DNA of 55,422 bases from Opitutaceae bacterium. GTDB taxonomy: Bacteria > Verrucomicrobiota > Verrucomicrobiia > Opitutales > Opitutaceae. Below are positions 1 to 9,139 of the stretch, one piece after another. Made by a program: the position numbers and the translations under genes. The stretch's first letter is position 1; every line of letters starts with the position of its first letter. The notes beneath the pieces were generated by a model that was given only the letters and a program-made list of their open reading frames with translations, made no database searches and was not told the origin of the DNA. The DNA lies in assembly GCA_016795565.1 (NCBI GenBank), contig JAEUGW010000035.1, positions 1 to 55,422 on the forward strand, given 5' to 3'.

Positions 1-63
1 GTGCCCTCACCCTGCTTGGAATATTGTGCGGTTTACGGTGCAGGGTGAGGGCACCCCGCCTAC
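1..63. repeat. REP pair (BIME-like), left copy cut by window edge
   Basis: Bases 1-14 and 41-54 are perfect inverted complements. The right copy reads on the minus strand as GTAG (63-60) followed by a hairpin with GGGTG/CACCC arms. This is the GTAG-plus-stem layout seen at many other sites here, and the same core recurs at 8073-8143. The left copy is truncated at base 1. Confidence 0.75.
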
Positions 64-869
64 AAAATTTGTTACTCGCCTCCCTCCTCGCCGCTGCCGC
101 GCCCGCCGCCGAGATCCGCGTGGTGGGCTCCGATTTGCTGGGTGAGGGCTTCGCGCGCGCCGTGGCGGAGTTTGCCCGGGAGGACGGCACCGCCGTGCAA
201 CTCGACCTGCGCGGCACCCGCCCCGGTGCCGACGCCCTCGAGACCGGCCGGGCTGACGTGGGGATTTTCCTGCTGCCGGCGGCCGAGCGAGCACCGTCCG
301 GTGTCATGGTGAGCCGGACGATGGGTTACCAAGTGGCGGCGGTGGTCGTGGCACCGACCTCACCCCTGACCCAGGTCACGGTCGCGCAGTTGCGCGGGAT
401 TTTCGGGGAGGCGGGGCCGAAAGACCGCACACCGCTGGCCGTTTCACGCCGGGCCGGCCTGGCCTGGCCGCTGTTTCAGCGCGTCATTCTGCAGGATGCG
501 GCGCCGAAAGGGGCCGTGGAATTTTCCCCGTCGGGTGCTGCGCTCGCGCAGCGGCTGAGGGAGACGGAAAACAGCATTGGGGTGGCGGGACTGGCGGCGG
601 CGGGTGCGGGGCTGAGGGCGCTCGCGGTGGCGGCGGGGCCGACCGACCCGGCCTGCCTGCCGACTGCGGAGAATGTCCATGCCGGAGCCTACCCGCTGCG
701 GATGGTGCTGCATGTGAGTTTCCCCCGGGCGCAGGCCCCGGAGTTGCAGCGATTTTTGAAGTTCCTGCTGTCCGACGAGGCTGCCGCAGCATTGGCCCCG
801 GCGGATTTTATCCCCCTGCCCGCAGGCGTGCGCAACCAGCTGGTGTTTGAACTGGAGGAGATGAGGTAG
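24..869 (+). CDS. PstS-like phosphate/anion ABC transporter substrate-binding protein
   Basis: The protein has a hydrophobic signal-like stretch (LLLASLLAAAAPAA) followed by IRVVGSDLLGEGF, the opening strand of PBP-like (PstS family) periplasmic binding proteins. Later come an 'ADVGIFLLP' segment and a C-terminal 'FLKFLLSDEAAAAL' helix typical of the family. It is short (about 250-280 residues) compared with full PstS. The start is unsettled: the frame opens at TTG 24, inside a REP element that would encode a basic n-region, while TTG 69 would begin directly at the hydrophobic core. No convincing ribosome site is seen at either. The substrate is inferred; other oxyanions are possible. Confidence 0.65.
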   Translation: MCGLRCRVRAPRLQNLLLASLLAAAAPAAEIRVVGSDLLGEGFARAVAEFAREDGTAVQLDLRGTRPGADALETGRADVGIFLLPAAERAPSGVMVSRTMGYQVAAVVVAPTSPLTQVTVAQLRGIFGEAGPKDRTPLAVSRRAGLAWPLFQRVILQDAAPKGAVEFSPSGAALAQRLRETENSIGVAGLAAAGAGLRALAVAAGPTDPACLPTAENVHAGAYPLRMVLHVSFPRAQAPELQRFLKFLLSDEAAAALAPADFIPLPAGVRNQLVFELEEMR

Positions 870-884
870 GGGGTGTGGATTCTT

Positions 885-968
885 GGTGGGTCGGTCTCCT
901 GACCGACCGCGGCCGGCCGGGAGGCCGGCCCTCCACCAAGCAGGGCCGTTGGGGGCAACGGCCCCTAC
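885..968. repeat. Cluster of three REP hairpins upstream of valS
   Basis: Three consecutive perfect hairpins: GGTCGGTC/GACCGACC (889-908), GGCCGGCC/GGCCGGCC (911-930), and a minus-strand GTAG-headed hairpin (968 down to 943, stem GGGCCGTTG). The first two recur almost base for base at 30362-30411, about 29 kb away. Confidence 0.8.
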
Positions 969-1038
969 CACAACCCTTGCGCATGGAGGCTTGTCAGGGC
1001 AGGGCGGGGGCCTTTCACTGCCCGGCTACCTAACAGCC

Positions 1039-3762
1039 ATGGCCGCGATCACCAAGAGCTACGAATCACACGACGTTGAGAAGAAGTGGTATGCGGCGTG
1101 GCTGGAAGCGGACGCGTTTGCCGGCAAGGTCCAGCCGGGCAGGGCGCCCTACACCATCATGATCCCGCCGCCCAACGTCACCGGCGTGCTGACGATGGGC
1201 CATGTGCTGAACAACACCCTGCAGGACATCCTCATCCGCCGCGCCCGGCTCGAGGGCCGCGCGGCGCTGTGGCTGCCCGGCACCGACCACGCCGGCATTG
1301 CCACGCAGACCGTGGTGGAGCGCGAGCTGCGCAAGGAGAAGAAGACGCGCCACCACCTCGGCCGTGAGGAATTCCTGAAAAAGGTCTGGGCCTGGCGCGA
1401 GGAGAAGGGCGGCATCATCCTCAAGCAGTTGCAGGCGCTCGGCGCGTCGGCGGACTGGAGCCGCACGCAGTTCACGATGGACCCGGCCTATTCGCAGGCG
1501 GTGCTCAAGGTGTTCGTCGATCTTTACGGCAAGGGCCACATCTACCGCGGCAAGCGCATGGTCAACTGGTGCCCGGTCAGCCTCACGGCGCTCTCCGACG
1601 AGGAAGTGATCATGAAGCCCGTGAAGGGCACGATCTACCAGGTGCGCTACGAGCGCGCCGACGCGCCCGGCCAATTCATCGAGGTCAAGACGACGCGTCC
1701 CGAGACGATCCCGGGCGACGTGGCCATCGCCGTGCATCCGGACGACCCGCGCTACGCCGGCTGGGTGGGCAAGAAGGTGAAGCGCCCGATCGGCCCCGCC
1801 GCCGACATCCCGATCATCGCCGACGCGGCGGTGGACAGGGAGTTCGGCTCCGGCGCGCTCAAGATCACGCCGGCGCACGACAAGGTGGATTTCGAGGTCG
1901 GCCAGCGGCACAAGCTCGCGCCGATCGACGTGCTCACGCCCGACGCCAAGCTCAACGAGCTCGCCGGCCCCGAGCTCGCGGGCCTCGACCGCTTCGCCGG
2001 CCGCAAGAAGGCGGCCGAGCTGCTCAAGGAGCGCGGCGCCCTCGTGAAGGAGGAGGCCTACGAGAACAACGTCGGCTACTCCGAGCGCGCTGACGTGCCG
2101 ATCGAGCCCCGCCTCACGTGGCAGTGGTGGCTGAAATATCCGCGCATCGAGGAGGCCAAGACGGCCGTGCGCGACGGGCACATCAAGTTCCACCCCGAGC
2201 GCTGGGCGAAGGTTTACCTGCACTGGCTGGAGAACATCCAGGATTGGTGCATCAGCCGCCAGCTCTGGTGGGGCCACCGCATCCCCGTGTGGTATCGCAA
2301 GGGTCTCGACAAGGAGACGCTGACCGCCGCCGACATCGCCGACCCGCAGAAGGTGCACGTCTCGCTCGCAGGTCCGGCGGACAAGGACAACTGGGTGCAG
2401 GAGGACGACGTGCTCGACACGTGGGCCTCGTCGTGGCTCTGGCCGTTCGCGACGCTCGGCTGGCCGGACAAGGACGCGATGGCGAAGGCCGGCTACGATT
2501 ATTTCTACCCGACCACGACGCTCGTGACCGGCCCGGACATCATCTTTTTCTGGGTGGCGCGCATGATCATGGCCGGCCTGGAGTTCACGCATCCCGGGCA
2601 GCCGCTGGAGAAGCGGATTCCGTTCAAGCACGTCTATTTCACCGGCATCATCCGCGACGCCCAGGGCCGCAAGATGTCGAAGTCGCTCGGCAACTCGCCC
2701 GACCCGCTCGACCTCATCGCCAAATACGGCGCGGACGGCCTGCGCTTCGGCATCGTGTCCATCGCGCCCCAGGGGCAGGACATCCGCTTCCAGGAGGACC
2801 GCATCGAGGGCGGCAAGAACTTCTGCAACAAGCTCTGGAACGCCTGCCGCTTCCGCCAGATGAGCGGCGACATGGCCGACAATTCCTCCTGCGCCGCCAT
2901 CATGGCCCGGCTGGAGCCCGCGCGGTTCGACGCCGACGACCACGCCATCCTCGACCGCCTGCTCGGCACGACACGCGAGGTGGACCGCTGCTTCGCAGAG
3001 TTCGAGTTCAGCGCGGCGGTGCAGGCCATCTACGGGTTTTTCTGGAACGATTTCTGCGACTGGTATGTCGAGGTCTCGAAGGCCAAGCTGCTGGAGCCCG
3101 CGACCAAGGCGAACTGCCTCGCCATCCAGGACCTGGTCCTGCGGCAGACGCTGCTGCTGCTGCACCCGTTCACGCCGTTCATCACCGAGGAGCTGTGGCA
3201 CCTGCTCGGCTACGGGGCGGAGGGCACGTTCCTCATGCGGGACCTGCAGATGGAGAACTGCTCGCAGATCGCCAGCCGCGGGCTGGTGATCGATCACGCC
3301 GCGGCGGCGCAGGTGGCGCAGCTCAAGGCCGTGGTCTCGCAGGTGCGCGCCTTCAAGGCCGAGCAGGGCGAGGCCGCCAGCAAGACTTCCGAGTTTGTCG
3401 TCGAGGCGACCGACGCGCATTGGGCGCTGCTCGATGCCAACCTCGCCAAACTGAAGCGCATGATGGGCGCCGGTTCGGTCGTGCGCGGCGCGATGTCGCC
3501 CAATGCGCCGGTGACGGTCACGGCCTTCGGTTCCTGGAACCTCATCAAGCAGCTGAAAGGCGATCCGGCCGGGGAAAAGGCTCGGCTCACCAAGGAGCTG
3601 GCGGTGCTGGCCAAGCACATCGCCGGCACCGAGGCCCGGCTGGCGAACGAGGCTTTCGTCAGCAAGGCACCGCCCGCCGTGCTCGAGGGCGCGCGCCAGC
3701 AGCTCGCCGCCCAGCAGGCCAAGCACGCCGAAATCACGCGCCTGCTGGCGGCTCTGGGTTGA
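1039..3762 (+). CDS. valS: Valyl-tRNA synthetase
   Basis: Class I aminoacyl-tRNA synthetase that charges tRNA-Val. The catalytic signature PPPNVTGVLTMGHVLNN lies at residues 44-59 (HIGH-type) and KMSKSLGNSPDP near residue 545. A CP1 editing domain lies between them, an anticodon-binding helical domain follows, and the C-terminal coiled-coil arm typical of ValRS ends the protein. At 907 residues it is normal length. ATG 1039 (MAAITKSYESHDVEKKW) is chosen because the frame further upstream only translates REP sequence. In the family signature the residue before MGH is usually His; here it is Thr. Confidence 0.97.
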   Translation: MAAITKSYESHDVEKKWYAAWLEADAFAGKVQPGRAPYTIMIPPPNVTGVLTMGHVLNNTLQDILIRRARLEGRAALWLPGTDHAGIATQTVVERELRKEKKTRHHLGREEFLKKVWAWREEKGGIILKQLQALGASADWSRTQFTMDPAYSQAVLKVFVDLYGKGHIYRGKRMVNWCPVSLTALSDEEVIMKPVKGTIYQVRYERADAPGQFIEVKTTRPETIPGDVAIAVHPDDPRYAGWVGKKVKRPIGPAADIPIIADAAVDREFGSGALKITPAHDKVDFEVGQRHKLAPIDVLTPDAKLNELAGPELAGLDRFAGRKKAAELLKERGALVKEEAYENNVGYSERADVPIEPRLTWQWWLKYPRIEEAKTAVRDGHIKFHPERWAKVYLHWLENIQDWCISRQLWWGHRIPVWYRKGLDKETLTAADIADPQKVHVSLAGPADKDNWVQEDDVLDTWASSWLWPFATLGWPDKDAMAKAGYDYFYPTTTLVTGPDIIFFWVARMIMAGLEFTHPGQPLEKRIPFKHVYFTGIIRDAQGRKMSKSLGNSPDPLDLIAKYGADGLRFGIVSIAPQGQDIRFQEDRIEGGKNFCNKLWNACRFRQMSGDMADNSSCAAIMARLEPARFDADDHAILDRLLGTTREVDRCFAEFEFSAAVQAIYGFFWNDFCDWYVEVSKAKLLEPATKANCLAIQDLVLRQTLLLLHPFTPFITEELWHLLGYGAEGTFLMRDLQMENCSQIASRGLVIDHAAAAQVAQLKAVVSQVRAFKAEQGEAASKTSEFVVEATDAHWALLDANLAKLKRMMGAGSVVRGAMSPNAPVTVTAFGSWNLIKQLKGDPAGEKARLTKELAVLAKHIAGTEARLANEAFVSKAPPAVLEGARQQLAAQQAKHAEITRLLAALG

Positions 3763-3833
3763 ACCGGGGCCTTCGCGCGATACCTCGGCACTTGCCTGAG
3801 GCGGTTTATTCGCTCTAGCTAGCCGACTCCCAT

Positions 3834-4868
3834 ATGAAAAAAGCCCTGATCACCGGCATCACCGGCCAGGACGGTTCCTATCTCGCCGAACTCCTGCTCG
3901 CGAAGGGCTACGAGGTGCATGGCGTCATCCGCCGCGCCTCGACCTTCAACACCAGCCGCATCGACCACCTTTACCGCGACCCGCACATCAACGGCGTGAA
4001 GCTTTTCCTGCACTACGGCGACCTCGCCGACTCCGTGCAGATGGTGAAGCTGCTCTACAACCTGCAGCCGGACGAAATCTACAACCTCGCCGCGCAGTCG
4101 CACGTGCGCGTGTCCTTCGACATCCCGGAATACACCGGCGACGTCGTCGGCGTTGGCGCCGTGCGCATCCTCGAGGCCATCCGCGAGGCGGGTCTCGTCA
4201 AGAAATGCCGCTTTTACCAGGCGTCCTCGTCCGAGATGTTCGGCAAGGTCCAGCAGGTGCCGCAGACCGAGGCCACGCCCTTCTGGCCGCGCTCGCCCTA
4301 CGGCTGCGCGAAGATGTATGCGCACTGGCTGACGGTGAACTACCGCGAGAGCTACAACCTGCACGCCTCGAGCGGCATCCTCTTCAACCACGAGAGCCCG
4401 CGCCGCGGCGAGACCTTCGTCACCCGCAAGATCACCCGCGCGGCGACGCGCATCAAGCTCGGCCTCCAGGACGCGCTCTTCATGGGCAATCTCGACTCCC
4501 AGCGCGACTGGGGCTACGCCAAGGAATACGTCGAGATGATGTGGGTCATGCTCCAGCAGGACCAGCCCGACGACTACGTGGTCGCCACGAACGAGACGCA
4601 CACGGTCAAGGAGTTCATCGAGGAGACCTTCGGGCTGCTCGGCCTCGACTGGCAGAAGCACGTCAAATACGACCCCCGCTACGAGCGCCCCGCCGAGGTG
4701 GACCTGCTCATCGGCAATCCCGCCAAGGCGAAGAAGCAGCTCGGCTGGGAGCCGAAGGTGAAGTTCAAGGAACTCGTGAAGATCATGACCGAGGCCGATC
4801 TCGAACTCGCGAAGCGCGAGGCGCAGATCGCCGCGCTGCCCGAGACATCGCGGACGCCCTTCGCATGA
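3834..4868 (+). CDS. gmd: GDP-mannose 4,6-dehydratase
   Basis: Converts GDP-D-mannose to GDP-4-keto-6-deoxy-mannose with tightly bound NADP, the first step to GDP-L-fucose. It is an extended short-chain dehydrogenase: Rossmann glycine motif [12 protein letters not shown] at the N terminus, and catalytic Tyr-x3-Lys (YGCAK) near residues 156-160. At 344 residues it fits bacterial Gmd. Its stop overlaps the next start as ATGA, so it is translationally coupled to fcl, which completes the pathway. Confidence 0.96.
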   Translation: MKKALITGITGQDGSYLAELLLAKGYEVHGVIRRASTFNTSRIDHLYRDPHINGVKLFLHYGDLADSVQMVKLLYNLQPDEIYNLAAQSHVRVSFDIPEYTGDVVGVGAVRILEAIREAGLVKKCRFYQASSSEMFGKVQQVPQTEATPFWPRSPYGCAKMYAHWLTVNYRESYNLHASSGILFNHESPRRGETFVTRKITRAATRIKLGLQDALFMGNLDSQRDWGYAKEYVEMMWVMLQQDQPDDYVVATNETHTVKEFIEETFGLLGLDWQKHVKYDPRYERPAEVDLLIGNPAKAKKQLGWEPKVKFKELVKIMTEADLELAKREAQIAALPETSRTPFA

Positions 4869-5800
4869 AGCTCTTCATCGCAGGGCACAACGGCATGGTC
4901 GGCGGCGCGCTCGTGCGCCGCTTCCGGGCCGAATCGGGTGTGACGCTCCTGCTGCGCACGCGGCGCGAGCTCGACCTGACGAGCCAGGCCGCCGTCGCGG
5001 CCTTCTACGCCGCGGAGAAGCCGGACACGGTCATCATGGCCGCGGCCAAGGTCGGCGGCATCCACGCCAACAACACCTATCCGGCGGATTTTCTCTACGA
5101 CAACCTCGCCATCGCGAACAACACGATTCACGGCGCCTTCGCCGCCGGCGTGAAGCGTTTCCTCTTCCTCGGCAGCTCGTGCATCTACCCGAAGCTCGCG
5201 CCGCAGCCGATGCCCGAGAGCTGCCTGCTCACCGGCCCGCTCGAGCCGACCAACGAGGCCTATGCCATCGCCAAGATCGCCGGCCTGAAGCTCTGCGAGT
5301 ATTACCGGAAGCAGCACGGCGTGCTCTACCACGCGGCGATGCCGACCAACCTCTACGGCCCCGGCGACAACTATCACCTGCAGAATTCGCACGTGATGCC
5401 GGCGCTCATCCGCAAGTTCCACGAGGCGAAGCAGGCCGGCCGCGACCAAGTCCAGGCCTGGGGCACCGGTTCGCCGAAGCGCGAGTTCCTGCATGTGGAC
5501 GAGCTGGCCGACGCCTGCGCCTTCCTGCTGGGAATGGCCAATCCGCCCGACCTGATCAATGTCGGCACCGGCACGGACGTGACCATCAAGGAGCTCACGG
5601 AGATCGTCGCGGAGGTGGTCGGCTTCAAGGGCCGCATCGCTTGGGACGCCACCAAGCCCGACGGCACGCCGCGCAAGCTCATGGATGTCTCGCGGCTCAC
5701 CGCCCTCGGCTGGAAGGCGAAGGTCGGCGTGCGCGAGGGCGTGACCCGGACCTACGCCAACTTCCTCGCCGAGCAGGCCGCCGGCACGTTGCGGGGCTGA
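4865..5800 (+). CDS. fcl: GDP-L-fucose synthase (epimerase/reductase)
   Basis: Epimerises and reduces GDP-4-keto-6-deoxy-mannose to GDP-L-fucose using NADPH. N-terminal [14 protein letters not shown] is the cofactor loop; GSSCIYP (103-109) and Tyr133-x3-Lys137 (YAIAK) form the active site. It is 311 residues, normal for WcaG/Fcl. ATG 4865 overlaps the gmd stop by four bases, so the two form an operon feeding surface polysaccharide synthesis. Confidence 0.96.
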   Translation: MKLFIAGHNGMVGGALVRRFRAESGVTLLLRTRRELDLTSQAAVAAFYAAEKPDTVIMAAAKVGGIHANNTYPADFLYDNLAIANNTIHGAFAAGVKRFLFLGSSCIYPKLAPQPMPESCLLTGPLEPTNEAYAIAKIAGLKLCEYYRKQHGVLYHAAMPTNLYGPGDNYHLQNSHVMPALIRKFHEAKQAGRDQVQAWGTGSPKREFLHVDELADACAFLLGMANPPDLINVGTGTDVTIKELTEIVAEVVGFKGRIAWDATKPDGTPRKLMDVSRLTALGWKAKVGVREGVTRTYANFLAEQAAGTLRG

Positions 5801-5892
5801 GGCTGCGTGCCAGAGGCGTTGACGTCCCCCGGACCATTCTCCACGCTGCCTCCCATCGGTCAGACACACTGCACATTCAACCCACACCCATC

Positions 5893-6255
5893 ATGTCCAA
5901 TCCCTCCGACACTCCGCCTCCCGCCCCCTCCGCGAAGGAAGACACCACGGTCGCCTTGCTCGCCTACATCACCATCATTGGCTTCATCATCGCGATTGTG
6001 ATGCATGGCAACAAGAAGACCCAGCTGGGTGCCTATCACCTGCGGCAGGCGCTCGGCCTGTTCCTCACCGGCTTTGCCGGGGGCATCGTGCTGGCCATCA
6101 TCCCCGTGGTCGGCTGGCTGATCCTGCCGTTCTTCTACCTGGCCATCGTCGTCTTCGCCATCCTGGGCATCATTGCCGCGGTCAATGGCAAGCAGAAGCC
6201 GCTGCCCCTGCTCGGCGAGAAATACCAGCAGTGGTTCTCGGGTGCCTTTGCCTGA
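5893..6255 (+). CDS. Small membrane protein, DUF4870/Tic20-like
   Basis: A 120-residue protein with a Pro-rich N terminus and three hydrophobic helices (about residues 20-38, 55-75, 80-100). The loop HLRQALGLFL between helices 1 and 2 is typical of DUF4870/Tic20-like small membrane proteins of unknown role. ATG 5893 gives a compact start; the frame continues upstream only as a shadow of fcl. A strong terminator follows at 6280. Confidence 0.75.
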   Translation: MSNPSDTPPPAPSAKEDTTVALLAYITIIGFIIAIVMHGNKKTQLGAYHLRQALGLFLTGFAGGIVLAIIPVVGWLILPFFYLAIVVFAILGIIAAVNGKQKPLPLLGEKYQQWFSGAFA

Positions 6256-6279
6256 GGCGTTGGCCCGTTGGGGCACCCG

Positions 6280-6308
6280 GCCGCCCGCCTGTCGCGGGCG
6301 GCTTTTTT
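6280..6308 (+). terminator. Rho-independent terminator
   Basis: Perfect 8-bp stem GCCGCCCG (6280-6287) / CGGGCGGC (6295-6302), 7-nt loop, followed by six T. It separates the DUF4870 gene from prfB. Confidence 0.85.
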
Positions 6309-6363
6309 GCGCGCCGACTTTCCGCTTGCGGCGGAGGCGGTGCTGCCAAGGGTGGGGGCGTCC

Positions 6364-7507
6364 ATGATCGCACCCGAAACCTTTTCCCACATCGAAAACA
6401 TAAAGAAGCGCGCCGGCTACTTATGGAGGTTTCTTTGACGTCGAACAAAAGCAGCGCGAGATAGAGGCGATGGAGGCGCAGATGGGCGCCCCCGAGTTCT
6501 GGAACAACACCGAGAAGGCCCAGAAGCACATCGCGGCGGTCAACGGCCTGAAGCGCACCATCGGCGGGCTCGTGGCCTTTCAGAAGCGTCTCGATGACGT
6601 CGCCGTCATGGTCGAGCTGGTCGAAGCCTCGACCCCGGCCGAGCAGGAGGAATACGCCAAGGAGCTCAACGCCACCGTGCCCGCCATGGTGGACGAGCTC
6701 GACAAGCTGGAGATCGCCTCGTTTCTCACGGGGCAGTTCGACCGCAACAACGCCATCTTCAGCATCCAGGCCGGCGCCGGCGGCACCGAGTCCAACGACT
6801 GGGCCGACATCCTCTTCCGCATGTATTCCCGCTGGTGCGAGCGCCGTGGCTTCGAGGTCGAGCTGATGGATGTGCAGCCGGGCGACACCGCCGGCATCTC
6901 CAAGGCCACCATCCTCATCAAGGGCGAGAACGCCTACGGTTACGCCAAGGCCGAGCGCGGGGTCCACCGGCTCGTCCGCATCAGCCCCTTCGACTCCAAC
7001 AAGCGCCGCCACACTTCCTTCTGCGCCGTGGACGTGGTGGCGGAGATCACCGAGGACATCGACGTGGAGGTGAAGGAGGAGGATATCCGCGTGGACGTCT
7101 ACCGTTCCTCCGGCAAGGGCGGCCAGGGCGTCAACACCACCGACTCCGCCGTGCGCCTCACTCACGCGCCCACCGGCATCGTGGTTGTGTGCCAAAACGA
7201 ACGCTCCCAGATCAAGAACAAGGCCGCCGCCATGCAGGTGCTCAAGGCCCGCATCTACGAAAAGCGCCAGGACGAGCAGCGCGCCGAGATGGACAAGTTC
7301 TACGGCGAGAAGGGCGAGATCGGCTTCGGCGCCCAGATCCGCAGCTACGTGCTCCAGCCCTACCAGATGGTGAAGGATCTCCGCACCGGCGTGAGCACGA
7401 GCGACACCCAGGCCGTGCTCGACGGTGACCTCGACCGCTTCATCACCGGCTGGCTCCGCGCCGGCTGCCCGCGGCACCGCAACAAGGACATCCAGATGGA
7501 TGACTGA
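6364..7507 (+). CDS. prfB: Peptide chain release factor 2 (programmed +1 frameshift)
   Basis: RF2 releases peptides at UGA and UAA codons. The zero frame starts at ATG 6364 and reads 24 codons ending in YLWRFL before an in-frame TGA at 6436-6438. A +1 shift on CTT continues as [13 protein letters not shown] through to 7507, giving about 380 residues. The GGQ peptidyl-release motif (7118-7126) and the RF2-type SPF stop-recognition motif in [12 protein letters not shown] are present. A plain gene finder would start at ATG 6470 and lose the N terminus. The recoding is classic RF2 autoregulation: low RF2 favours shifting. Confidence 0.95.
6424..6439 (+). promoter_or_regulatory. RF2 +1 frameshift signal
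   Basis: An internal Shine-Dalgarno-like GGAGG just precedes TTT CTT TGA C. The CTT TGA C core is the canonical RF2 slip site: peptidyl-tRNA slips from CUU to UUU and GAC is read next. Here the spacing codon pair is TTT CTT rather than the E. coli TAT CTT. Confidence 0.92.
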
Positions 7508-7524
7508 CCGGTGCCTGGCACCGG

Positions 7525-7639
7525 CAACGCCCAACGCCCAACGTCCAACGCTGAACTTTCAACGCCCAACGCCGCAGTCTTTGTGCACCAAGTTCCGTCA
7601 CTTGAATGTTCGGCGTTGAGCGTTAAGTGTTGAGCGTTT
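7525..7639. repeat. Heptamer array A, two opposed arms
   Basis: Seven exact 7-nt units run from 7525 to 7573: CAACGCC, CAACGCC, CAACGTC, CAACGCT, GAACTTT, CAACGCC, CAACGCC. The complementary arm (about 7605-7639) has units GGCGTTG, AGCGTTA, AGTGTTG, AGCGTTT. The arms can form a long imperfect hairpin between prfB and the next gene. Confidence 0.85.
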
Positions 7640-7647
7640 CCTCCGCC

Positions 7648-9135
7648 ATGCCCGACCTGTCCCACGAAACCCTGCGCACCGCCTTTGCGGAGCAGTCGCT
7701 CTTCGAGGACAAGACCTGGCAGCTCTCGCCGTCGCCCTGGCCGCTGACACCGGCGCAGGTGACCGAGTTGGAGGCGATCGGCGCGGCGTGCCTCGAATTT
7801 CACACGGCGCTGGAAACGCTCTACCTCCGCTCGGCGGCGGGCAAAAACCTCCTCCGCAATAAGCCCCTGCTCGCGCCGTGGGTGGCGGACTATCTCGACC
7901 GCGGCAAGCCCGCCGGGCTCGTGGCCCATGCACGCGACCCGAAGAACCGCGGGCTGCTGCCCACGGTGCTCCGGCCCGACTTGCTGCTGACGGACACCGG
8001 CTTTGCGCTCACGGAGCTGGACTCGGTGCCCGGCGGCATCGGCCTGACGGCGTTCCTCAACCGGCTTTACTCCCCGCGGGGTGAGGGCACCCCGCCAGCA
8101 CCAGACCCGGCTGCCGTTGTGGGCGGGGTGCCCGCACCCCGCAGCGTTGAAGGTGACATCCTCGGTGCCGGTGATTTGATGGTGGAGAACTTCCATGCCT
8201 CGCTCGCTGCGCTGCGGCCGGCGGTGCGCAACCCGCTCATCGCGATCCTGGTCAGCGACGAGGCCGCCACCTACCGGCCGGAGATGCACTGGCTGGCCGA
8301 GCAGCTCCAGCGACTCGGCCGGCGCGTTTATTGTCTGCGGGTGGACGAGGTGTTTCCACTCGGCGGCGAGCTGTGCTTCGATGTCGAGGGCACGCCGGAG
8401 AAAATCGACATCCTCTACCGCTTCTTCGAGCTCTTCGACTGGGCCAGCATCAGGGTTGGGCGCGAGATTTTGGAAGCCTGGGCCGCCGGCACGGTGGCCA
8501 TCGCCCCGCCGATGCGGCCGTTCCAGGAGGAGAAGCTGGCGCTGGCGCTCTTCCACCACCATCTCCTGCAAGACTACTGGGCCGAATCCCTGGGTGCACC
8601 CACGCGGAAACTGCTCCAGCGCCTGATCCCGCGTTCGTGGGTCATGGATCCCGCGCCCCTGCCACCCGGAGCGGTGCTGGACGGCCCGACCGTGGGCGAC
8701 CGGTTGCTCAATGACTGGCGCGATTTGGCCGGCGCCTCGCAGAAGGAGCGCGACCTGATCATCAAGATTTCCGGATTTCATGAGACGGCATGGGGTGCGC
8801 GCAGCGTGGTGCTGGGCAGCGATTGCTCCCGTGAAGAGTGGCAGCAGGGCGTGGCGCAGGCGCTCAGCATGGCGCCGCACAACCTGCATCTCCTGCAGGA
8901 ATACCGGAAGCCGAAGCGGGTGGAGCACCCCTTGTATGATCAGCCCAAGGATGGCTTGCCCGCCGAAGCCGTGGCGAAGGCGGGCCGGTTGCGGCTTTGT
9001 CCCTACTATTTCGTCATCGGCGGCCAGGCCCGGCTGTCCGGGGCGTTGGCGACCTTCTGCCCGCCGGACAAAAAAATCATCCACGGGATGGTTGATGCAG
9101 CCTTGCTCCCGTGTAGGGTTTTCTCCTTAACGTAA
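7648..9135 (+). CDS. Conserved hypothetical protein, possible ATP-grasp-like fold
   Basis: About 495 residues, soluble, no signal peptide. I do not recognise the family with certainty. The stretch RPDLLLTDTGFALTELDS followed by PGGIGLTAFLN resembles the RPD...E..D/N pattern of circularly permuted ATP-grasp proteins, but this is only a resemblance. ATG 7648 is preferred to the upstream start at 7627, which lies in heptamer-array sequence. Residues about 143-165 (SPRGEGTPPAPDPAAVVGG and on) are translated from a REP pair and look like an inserted loop. It stands alone between two repeats and the Sel1 gene. Confidence 0.55.
   Translation: MPDLSHETLRTAFAEQSLFEDKTWQLSPSPWPLTPAQVTELEAIGAACLEFHTALETLYLRSAAGKNLLRNKPLLAPWVADYLDRGKPAGLVAHARDPKNRGLLPTVLRPDLLLTDTGFALTELDSVPGGIGLTAFLNRLYSPRGEGTPPAPDPAAVVGGVPAPRSVEGDILGAGDLMVENFHASLAALRPAVRNPLIAILVSDEAATYRPEMHWLAEQLQRLGRRVYCLRVDEVFPLGGELCFDVEGTPEKIDILYRFFELFDWASIRVGREILEAWAAGTVAIAPPMRPFQEEKLALALFHHHLLQDYWAESLGAPTRKLLQRLIPRSWVMDPAPLPPGAVLDGPTVGDRLLNDWRDLAGASQKERDLIIKISGFHETAWGARSVVLGSDCSREEWQQGVAQALSMAPHNLHLLQEYRKPKRVEHPLYDQPKDGLPAEAVAKAGRLRLCPYYFVIGGQARLSGALATFCPPDKKIIHGMVDAALLPCRVFSLT
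8073..8143. repeat. REP pair inside a coding region
   Basis: GCGGGGTG-agg-GCACCCCGC (8077-8096 region) and GCGGGGTGCCCGCACCCCGC (8123-8142) are hairpins with the same core as the element at 1-63. Both are read through in frame by the 7648-9135 gene. Confidence 0.7.
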
Positions 9136-9139
9136 AGCC

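Noticed and set aside
1066..3726. Very long open frame on the minus strand opposite valS
   Set aside because: It mirrors valS, as happens in GC-rich genes with G/C-biased third positions. The translation has no domain and biased Arg/Ala/Leu/Gly composition.
2118..3818. Plus-strand frame of 566 codons overlapping valS
   Set aside because: Out-of-frame read of valS with Arg/Ala-rich low-complexity product.
6470..7507. prfB starting at ATG 6470
   Set aside because: This misses the frameshift and the conserved RF2 N terminus read from ATG 6364.
7525..7639. CRISPR-like array
   Set aside because: Units are 7 nt with no spacers and no cas genes nearby; not CRISPR.
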